From: Halichondria panicea
Taxonomy: Eukaryota > Porifera > Demospongiae > Suberitida > Halichondriidae
Direction of reading: 5' to 3'
NCBI RefSeq assembly: GCF_963675165.1
Contig: NC_087393.1
Span: forward strand, 807,502 to 871,501
Length of the DNA: 64,000 bases
The notes under the pieces are model-generated. The model saw only the letters and a list, made by a program, of their open reading frames with translations. It ran no database searches and was not told the origin of the DNA. Made by a program: the position numbers and the translations under genes. Shown piece by piece: positions 55,975-64,000 of the stretch (positions within the stretch are counted from its first letter, which is position 1; every line of letters starts with the position of its first letter).

Positions 55975-58325
55975 CTATAGGGCACCATGTGACGAGAGGT
56001 CAGGTTCACTCGATATACCACTGTCCACAGCATCAACACGTCCACTAGCCACTTTGTGAACAGAGCGGAGGGAATGTGGTACTGCACTGCGCCTTCTCTT
56101 TAGCAATGCAATCTCTTCCCTGGCCAATTTAAGCTGCTTCTCTTCAGTAGCTTCTACCCTTTTCTGTGTCAGTAGGATAAACAATAATTTTACTAGTTCA
56201 CAATGATTATATACACGCTACTCACCAATGCCTGAAGAGATCTCTCTTTTCTCTTTAGTGCCTCCTCAGTTGACCTTAGCTTGGCCTGCACCTCAATCTC
56301 AAGACATTTACTTTTCTCTAGCTGTTTCTGAACGCCCTGTAGCTCAGTCTTTTGTGCGCTGTTTTTCTTCTCGAACTTAGTGCACTCCAATGTCAAGAGC
56401 TCTTTCATCGCCTCACTCTCCCTGTTCATGTGCTCCTCAGCCAGTACTAACTTTTGTTGGCCTTCAAACTTGTGTATTTCTGATCGTTCCAATGCTTTCT
56501 TTGCGTCCAGTAGTTCGGTCTCCAAAGCAGTGTATTTGTCAGCAAGCTCAGTGTTCTTATTCAATAGCACCTCCTTTGTTTCCTTCCAGTCACTTCTTTC
56601 CTGTTCCAGACTCTCTTCATCCAAAATCAACTTTGTCTGTGCCTCAAATTCAAGCAGCTCTGATCGCTCCAATGCTTTCTTTGTGTTCAATAACTCAGCC
56701 TCGATGTAATTTCGATCCTCAATAAGTAACGTGCGGTTTGCCATCATCTGTTTTTTAATGTTCAGCCATTCTTTCCTTTTTCTCTCCATGTGCTCCTCTG
56801 CCAACATAACTAAGTTTTTGGTATCAGTCTCCTGTCGTTTAGAATCCTCCAATTCCCTTTTGACGTTAGTCATCTCAGCCTCCTTGTCAGCAATATACTT
56901 CTCTACAAGCTTTTCATATTCGGACACCAATGATTCTTTTGTTTTTGTCCATTGAGCCCGTTCGAGCTTAAACTTATTTTCTGACATTTTCGATCTTTTG
57001 TAAGACATTGACTTCATTAGTTTGATTTGCTTCAGGTCATCATTCTTTTTAGCTAGTTCAAGCTGTAAGGTTATAAATTTTGATTACCATGCAATCATAG
57101 TAAAGAGTGTTATAATTATATATACCTTGAGGAGAGAATTATGTTTGGTAATGTCGTGGAGCTCCTTGGACAGAGAGTTGAGAAGATCCTTGAGTGAGTC
57201 TGCATGTGTGGTTGCCTCTAAGAGCTTTGTAAGTAGAGTATCCCTCTCCAATGTCAGAATAGAGAGTTGGGACTCATTGTTGAGATTAATACCTATAAAG
57301 AGGTACAAAAAAGATAAGTGCAGTGTAAAGTTATTAGTTTGTAAGCTACAACCAACTGTGACATTGCAGAATAATTTCTAAGGGAAATTATTTGCAACAA
57401 CAGAATTGCATGCATTATCTGCTCACCATATAGGGACTGGAATTTCAATGCCAATGCCTTGCTTGTGGTAGTCCGTTCCCAGAGGTGGTACAGGGCAGTG
57501 CAAAGCACACACCCATACATTACAGTCACACATGTCAAGCTAAGATTTGGTCCCTATGAGAACAAAAATTTTTTTTATAATAAGCACATCAAGTTATATA
57601 GCTCTTTGGCTCACCATGTGGTAGGTCCATTCATTCCAGTAGGAGTTGAGAAGATCTCCATAGGACAGTGTTGATCGATAGTGATGCGAGCGCAAGTCAG
57701 AGGCTGTTCCGTCAAATTCCGATTCCGATACAAGGCTGACAGTTTCCAATTCCAATTTCAGATCAACTTCATACACGATGATCGTGTAGTCAAACGCTTG
57801 GGTTTTCGAGTAATCAGTATCCAGAGTTGATGGGAGGGGAAATGAGTTAAAATGCTTAAAATCCAGAGAGGTGTTCGCATGAACATGAGAGTCTTCATCG
57901 CTCAGTGGTGAAGAGTCGTTCGAAACAAGGTTCTCCTCAGCAGTTTGCAATACCTATGGAAAACAATTTGACATAATTATAGCTAGCTAGCAAAAAAGCA
58001 ATAAAAAGCAGCTCTTACGTCAATTTCTTTCAAGCAAAGTCCTTGCCTTGGGTTGAACAAGGCCCATTCTAAAGAGAGGGTAAAATCACTTCCTCCAAGA
58101 GACTGCAACTCATTCTGCAATTCATTCTTCAGGACTGTGCCTGAGCCTGTGATGAACAAATAAAGTTTTAAAATAATTATTATCAGTTAGCTAAAATGAT
58201 CTTTATTTTATTTTACCTAAGAAGCAGTTGGACAGTGTATTTTCTATCAAATGGGGAGGAGTTGAGAATCCAATTAGCACTGCTGCGGCCATGAGAATGG
58301 CACGTGCCGTGTTGCTTTCGAGCAT
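55975..58325 (-). CDS. Membrane-anchored coiled-coil protein, array copy M4 (type B)
   Basis: Exons are 58217-58325, 58019-58146, 57615-57953, 57427-57553, 57126-57292, 56226-57062 and 55975-56163, 631 aa. All splice sites and phases are intact. The last exon is shorter by three codons at the end, because a TA insertion converts 'cta gct ggc tag' to 'cta tag', and it has PHSLRSVH where type A has PPRSPRSAH. Close to M2 in the coiled coil (IADKEAEM, LNIKKQM, LLNKNTEL). Upstream of MLESN the frame is shifted relative to both M2 and M3. Confidence 0.82.
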
Positions 58326-58476
58326 CTTCTTGACCAAGTAAACAATATCGTAGCTGATAAATAGCCTTCTTTCTCACAATAGAACTCAAGAGATCTGCTT
58401 GCAGATTTTGCAGGAGAATGAATGAGCGATGAGTTGATCTACTATTGCCATGCACACAAAACGCATAAACGCTACA

Positions 58477-58484
58477 TGACGTCA
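58477..58484. promoter_or_regulatory. CRE palindrome upstream of M4
   Basis: TGACGTCA, 152 bp upstream of the M4 start codon. The P4 side of this region has lost its first exon, yet the CRE and the 'gggtggggctg' and 'gcatgcgc' motifs remain. Confidence 0.55.
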
Positions 58485-58877
58485 TCCTATGCAGAGTGAC
58501 GTCGGTAAATTTTTGTGCCATAATTATGCTTACTCATCTCTACATACGGTAGCTCTCTTGATTTTCAGCTGTGACTAGCACTGCAGAATTATCGACGTAG
58601 CTAGCAACATTTGCCAGTTGCAATTGAAAAAGGGTGGGGCTGCTGCATACTTACAGAGCATGCGCAAAACAGCAATTGTAGCTGGTTAATGCAGCTTAGT
58701 TGTACTTTATATAGATCTAAAATACAACCAGGCCTTACTTACAATCTTCTGTTGACCCTCCTCCCCCCTGCAGATATCAAGAGTGAATACAAAACACTGG
58801 AGGAGGAAGCAGAGAGTATAGTCATTGTGGATGTGAGTACTGAGTGAGCAACAATGCTCCTAGCATGGCAACATGTG

Positions 58878-60202
58878 CAGGGGCGGATCCAGGGGGTGAT
58901 TTGAGGGGCTGAAGCCCCCCCATTTTGAAAAAAACTACCTATATGTATTGCTATTCTGAGTTTCAACCTTGTTACTTATGCATCTGCATGTAGACTCACT
59001 GACTTAAGAGATGCTAGACAACAGCCAGGTCTATCTCTAAGAGTATAAAGGATCTAGGCTAGCTAGCTAGACTTACATACTAATTTAAAGTGCATAGGTC
59101 AACTTAGTCTCATGAATCAGCCGCACTTCGAAAGTCCTTTCCAAGTGCGGCTGATTCTAGCCTCGATTCCAGGCCGCACTTCACTCAAGGAAGTGGGCCT
59201 GGTATCGACTGCTTGCGCATTCGCAAATATCCCCCCGGTATCTGGGGGCTTTGGATAACATCGTATATGCTCAGTAAAACTATGAAATCACAGGAAGTGG
59301 ATTGAAGGAAGTAGATAGAAAGTTCGATTGAAGGTTTCTAGCCCATCGGATAGCATTCTCTGATAGCTACCCTTAGCCTGCTATATTAACAAAAGACTCA
59401 CAGCCTGCAACAGTGTGGATAACGATCGCCTGAACGGAGTGAAAGCTGGCAAGAGCCTATATGGACAGGCCACGCCCATTTAACACTAACTTTGGTGAAA
59501 GTCTACTATACTACTGCTACTGATTCCATCAGAAGAAAATAGCTGTACAACAAACCTACATAGCTCTGTCTCTAGCTAGCTAGCTATATAGCTCTGTGTA
59601 TGGCTTTTAGGATATTTCTCTGATGCATGAATTCTGTATTATAGGAAATTTTACGAGAAAAAATATCCAATAATTTTTGTGCATGCGCAAGCAATCGATA
59701 GTAGGTCTTCTTTTCTATGATGGCCGGTGAAGGAGGCTACTGATTCATGAGACTAAGGTCAACTATTGCTGTTGCTGAGTAAGCTCCTTGTGCAATGTTT
59801 TGTACAATGAAAGGACCACAAGTACAATGCCTACCCAGTGCAGTCTGGTGAGAGGAGGTAAGGCTGCTTCCTTGCAACTAGCTGAAAAAGTCTGAGATCT
59901 GCTCCATATTGCAGCATGCAGCATGCACAATTAATAGCCTCCTTCACATGCAAGGCCTAGGAAGAGAGGCCTGGGATCGAGGCTTATACCAAGAGTGCAC
60001 GAATGTACATGTAACATCTACAATGTATACAGTATCAATCCTTTGTTGATTAGAACGAGTTTTTTGCATTAACTTTTTCGTATTCAGTATTCACTCATTA
60101 TATAAAAGTTCAAAGGTCAAATTGTGAGCAAATTGTAAAAAGCTAAAACATTTGCACCCTTTCTACTAGCCCCCCCTTTCATTTTTCCTGGATCCGCCCC
60201 TG
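58878..60202. mobile_element. hAT-like non-autonomous element in P4 intron 2
   Basis: A 1,325-bp element with ends CAGGGGCGGATCCAGG and CCTGGATCCGCCCCTG and perfect 7-bp flanking ACATGTG (58,871-58,877 and 60,203-60,209). Orthologous to 47,828-49,783 but without the nested element. It contains two hairpins of the 'tagcctcgattccagg' family (59,105-59,215) and the inverted segment 59,803-59,986. Confidence 0.88.
59803..59986. other. Inverted segment relative to the P2 paralogue
   Basis: Reverse complement of 49,383-49,561 with about 97 percent identity, apart from a 3-bp indel near 59,950 and one extra T at the end. Flanks are collinear. Confidence 0.92.
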
Positions 60203-60903
60203 ACATGTGAGCTTCATTGTATAATTATAACTGGGATAGATTTTTAATTTGGGTCACTTGCACTCTATAAGCACTATGGAATGCACTCTTATTTTAGGCT
60301 CCTTTAATATGTTATCCTTGTCCTTGCATGCATGCTAAACTGAAACTACAACTCTCAGTATAGGCAAAATAAAAGTTGAGAGTGTTTAGTTTTTAACTGA
60401 TGATTTCGTTTCGCTATTTGCAGTACAAGTTGATCGGTTTTGAGTATGGTGCTCCTGTGGCAGTGTCCCATCCGAGCAACTATAGGGACAGGTTGCTCAT
60501 GGCAACGGCATGCTGCTGCTGCTGTGGACTGGCAGCTGTTAAATGCTCCAACGATGTAAGCAGCTCGTCACAAAAAATTCAGTCTGTTCCTAATGTACTC
60601 CATTCATGCATGTAATATGGATGTGTATACATTTGACACTGTAAGCTTGTGCGTCAACAATTATAATTATTATCTATAGTACCTTTATATTAGTTTAAGC
60701 CTTTAGAAATTTATAGGTTTGCTGCCTTGTGCAGGTCAACTCCAAGCTAAGAGTTGGGGACATGGAAGGAGCGAGGAAAGCTTCTGACAAGGCACTCTGT
60801 TTCACCAACACTGCTGTGATGACTGGCCTAGGCATTCAAACCGCCATTATGTGGCTATTCTGTTGGTACTTATAAATTATTCATATTATTAATTGATGCA
60901 GCT

Positions 60904-61569
60904 AGAGTAAGTCGCCGAATTCCGTCAGACATCAAAGTGCGTCAGGTAAAAGGGCGTGTAACGCACAAACAAAACAAGACTGATTCAAACTAATTACACA
61001 CACTAAAGATGGCCATGGGCCTATTATCCAGCGAAAACTTGGATAGGCCAGTCCGAGCAGTAAAAAACTATACCGAATTTTTCGATTTTCGTCAGAACAT
61101 ACCGATCCCTGTTTTTGCCAAACCACACAAGCACCTATAATTATAAGCGCTATAATTATAATTATTAGCGCTTATAGCTAGAATATTGCTGACTCAGCAC
61201 CTTATAACCCTCACAAAGAAACAAGTGTAGCTCCGCTTTGCAGGGTCGCCTGATTCTGGGAATTGCTCCACTCTGTACTGCACTCAATCTAGATTGTACT
61301 CAGCTTGTGTCAGTTTTCTCTAGCTGTGTAGTTTGGCAAAAACGGGGATCGGTACGTTCTGGCGAAAATTGAAAAATTCGTTTTTTTTCAAGTTATCACT
61401 GCTCGGACTGGAAAAGCGACTTGGCCTATCCAAGTTTTCGCTGGATAATAGACCCATGGCCATCTGTTAGTGTGTTGAATTAGTTTGAATCAGTCTTGTT
61501 TTGTTTGTGCGTTACACGCCCTTTTACCTGACGCACTTTGATGTCTGATGGAGTTCGGCGAATTACTCT
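60904..61569. mobile_element. Foldback element with ~230-bp inverted arms between P4 and M5
   Basis: The left arm begins AGAGTAAGTCGCCGAATTCC and the right arm ends in its near-complement (GGAGTTCGGCGAATTACTCT). Arm pairing continues inward for about 230 bp through 'aaaagggcgtgtaacgcac', 'gatggccatgggcctattat' and 'ttttgccaaac'. The central ~200 bp includes an AT-rich stretch and 'gctccgctttgcagg'. Absent from the other M-P junctions. No open frame, so mobilisation would be in trans. Confidence 0.9.
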
Positions 61570-61743
61570 ACTTAAAGGATTTCGTTTCTAAAGCCATGCT
61601 GTAGAATGTTTTGAATGGTTGATTAATTGATTCACATTAATTTTACATTCATTTGTAACATTTACATTGTAACGATCAACTATAACTATAATACAGTCAT
61701 GCATAGCCATTGTCCAATAATCCAGTTCTGTGATTATTATAAG

Positions 61744-64000
61744 CTAGCCAGCTAGGGCACCGTGTGACGAGAGGTCAGGTTCACTCGATATACCACTGTC
61801 CACAGCATCAACACGTCCACTAGTCACTTTGTGAGCGGAGCGGGGGGAACGTGGTGGTACTGCACTGCGCCTTCTCTTTAGTAGTGCAATCTCTTCCCTG
61901 GCCAATTTAAGCTGCTTCTCTTCATTAGCTTCTACCCTTTTCTGTGTCAGTAGGATAAGCAATAATTTTACTAGTTCACAATGATTATATACACGCTACT
62001 CACCAATGTCTGAAGAGATCTCTCTTTTCTCTTTAGTGCCTCCTCAGTTGACCTTAGCTTGGCCTGCACCTCAATCTCAAGACATTTACTTTTCTCTAGC
62101 TGTTTCTGAACGCTCTGTAGCTCAGTCTTTTGTGCGCTGTTTTTCTTCTCGAACTTAGTGCACTCCAATGTCAAGAGCTCTTTCATCGCCTCACTCTCCC
62201 TGTTCATGTGCTCCTCAGCCAGTACCAACTTTTGTTGGCCTTCAAACTTGTGTATTTCTGATCGTTCCAATGCTTTCTTTGCGTCCAGTAGTTCGGTCTT
62301 CAAAGCAGTGTATTTGTCAGCAAGCTCAGTGTTCTTTTTCAATAGCGCCTCCTTTGTCTCCTTCCAGACACTTCTTTCCTGTTCCAGACTCTCTTCATCC
62401 AAAATCAACTTTGTCCGTGCCTCAAATTCAAGCAGCTCTGATCGCTCCAATTCTTTCTTCGTGTTCAATAACTCAGCCTCGATATAATTGCGATCCTCGA
62501 TAAGCAACGTGCGGTTTGCCATCATCTGTTTTTCAATGTTCAGCCATTCTTTCCTTTTTCTCTCCATGTGCTCCTCTGCCAACATAACCAAGTTCTTGGT
62601 ATCAGTCTCTTGTCGTTTAGAATCCTCCAATTCCCTTTTGACGTTAGTCATCTCAGCCTCCATGTCAGCAATACACTTCTCTACAAGCTTTTCATATTCG
62701 GACACCAATGATTTTTTCGTTTTTGTCCATTCAGCCCGTTCGAGCTTAAACTTATCTTCTGACATTTTCGATCTTTTGTAAGACATCGACTTCATTAGTT
62801 TGATTTGCTTCAGGTCATCATTCTTTTTAGCTAGTTCAAGCTGTAAGGTTATAAATTTTGATTACCATGCAATCATAGTAAAGAGTGTTATAATTATATA
62901 TACCTTGAGGTGAGCATTATGTTTGGTAATGTCATGGAGCTCCTTGGACAGAGGGTTGAGAAGATCCTGGAGTGAGTCTGCATGTGTGGTTGCCTCTAAG
63001 AGCTTCGTAAGTAGAGTATCCCTCTCCAATGTCAGAATAGAGAGTTGGGACTCATTGTTGAGATTAATACCTATAAAGAGGTACAAAAAGTGCAATTATT
63101 AGTTTGTAAGCTACAACCAACTGTGACATTGCAGTCTAAGGGAAATTTGCAGCAACAACAGAATTGCATGATTATCTGCTCACCATATAGCGACTGGAAT
63201 TTCAATGCCAATGCCTTGCTTGTGGTAGTCCGTGCCCAGAGGTGGTACAGGGCAGTGCAAAGCACACACCCATACATAACAGTCACACATGTCAAGCCAA
63301 GATTTGGTCCCTATGAGAACAAACAATAATTATAATCAGCACATCAAGTTATAGCTCTTTGGCTCACCATGTGGTAGGTCCATTCATTCCAGTAGGAGTT
63401 GAGAAGATCTCCATAGGACAGTGTAGATCGATAGTGATGCAAGCGCAAGTAAGAGGCCGTTCCGCCAAATTCCGATTCTGATGCAAGGCTGACAGTTTCC
63501 AATTCCAATTCCAGATCAACTTCATACACGATGGTCGTGTAGTCAAACGCTTGTGTTTTTGAGTAATCAGTATCCAGAGTTGATGATAGGAGAAATGAGT
63601 TAAAATGCTTAAAATCCAGAGAGGTGTTCGCATGAACATGAGAGCCTTTATCGCTCAGTGGTGAAGAGTCGTTCGAAACAAGGTTTTCCCAAGCAGTTTG
63701 CAATACCTATGGAAAAAATTGATATAATTATAGCTAGCTAGCTAGTAAAAAAGCAATAAAAAGCAGCTCTTACGTCAATTTCTTTCAAGCAAAGTCCTTG
63801 CCTTGGGTTGAACAAGGCCCATTCTAAAGAGAGGGTAAAATCACTTCCTCCAAGAGACTGCAACTCATTCTGCAACTCATTCTTCAGGACTGTGCCTGAG
63901 CCTGTGATGAATAAATAAAGTATTACTAAAAATTAATGATCATTATTTTATTTTACCTAAGAAGCAGTTGGACAGTGTATTTTCTATCAAATGGGGAGGA
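61744..64000 (-). CDS. Membrane-anchored coiled-coil protein, array copy M5 (type A), 5' end cut by window
   Basis: Exons visible are 63957->64000 (partial exon 1), 63774-63901, 63368-63706, 63184-63310, 62904-63070, 62004-62840 and 61744-61941. The start codon should lie about 65 bp beyond the right edge. All visible junctions and phases are intact. It shares KKELERSEL and EARTKL with M3. Private changes include SVWKETKE, ALKTELLD and QTLKRVEANEEK. A further divergent CD225 copy (P5) is expected to the right but is not visible. Confidence 0.8.

Larger units (their letters stand above)
58774..60875 (+). pseudogene. CD225/dispanin gene copy P4, first exon missing
   Basis: Exons are 58774-58832, 60424-60555 and 60735-60875. 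A deletion of about 90 bp between 'agctggtta' and 'atgcagcttagtt' (about 58,690) removes exon 1 with its start codon and donor site. The remaining frame is open to TAA at 60,873-60,875. Its last helix is altered (GIQTAIMWLFCWYL) through a deletion shared with P2, a type B marker. An upstream frame from 58,611 reads through the acceptor into exon 2 and could, in principle, supply a new start, but it lacks any domain similarity. Confidence 0.72.

Noticed and set aside
58611-58847. 78-codon plus-strand frame running through the acceptor into P4 exon 2
   Set aside because: The upstream half is intronic/promoter sequence of the other copies and has no similarity to any N-terminus. It is open only because a deletion removed exon 1.

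Overview
The window looks like metazoan nuclear DNA, most likely from a demosponge. This is inferred from low GC, genes split by introns of about 44-65 nt with GT/AG borders, very dense small inverted-repeat elements, and animal-type protein families (SBK-like kinases, METTL23, CD225/dispanin). There is no prokaryotic signature such as operons or ribosome binding sites. No species call can be made from sequence alone.

Layout. (1) 1-6,400: one terminal exon of a probable fucosyltransferase-like glycosyltransferase (2,948-3,843, +) in otherwise gene-poor DNA. (2) 6,400-18,000: four intronless SBK-like Ser/Thr kinase genes, three on the minus strand and one on the plus. Two of them (8,124-9,056 and 10,523-11,455) are a recent tandem duplicate. 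All four have a TATA box about 90-100 bp upstream of the ATG and a similar C-terminal tail. (3) 18,000-36,500: an 18 kb stretch with no supportable gene, filled with tandem repeats (58-bp minisatellite, ~0.8-kb and ~0.17-kb tandem repeats, (AC)n/(GT)n) and small TIR elements. (4) 36,592-39,175: a five-exon METTL23 methyltransferase gene on the plus strand, with a pogo/Tigger-like MITE in its last intron. One exon-intron junction has GG where GT is expected. (5) 39,700-64,000: a tandem array of a two-gene unit, running off the right edge. Each unit has a seven-exon gene for an unrecognised membrane-anchored coiled-coil protein on the minus strand. Across a ~0.4 kb shared upstream region carrying a perfect CRE palindrome, it is paired with a divergent four-exon CD225 (dispanin/IFITM-like) gene on the plus strand. 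Five coiled-coil genes and four CD225 copies are visible.

The array has a higher-order structure. Units 1, 3 (and gene 5) share residues and insertions not found in units 2 and 4, and vice versa, so the pattern is A-B-A-B-A with a period of about 11 kb. All coiled-coil genes keep open frames and intact splice sites. Every CD225 copy carries a different lesion: a 7-nt deletion, a 2-nt insertion, a 4-nt insertion, or loss of the first exon. Comparing paralogous copies gives natural empty sites for at least five mobile elements. It also reveals a clean ~180-bp inversion and a 46-bp perfect palindrome bordered by a 9-bp target duplication. That array is the most interesting part of the window.
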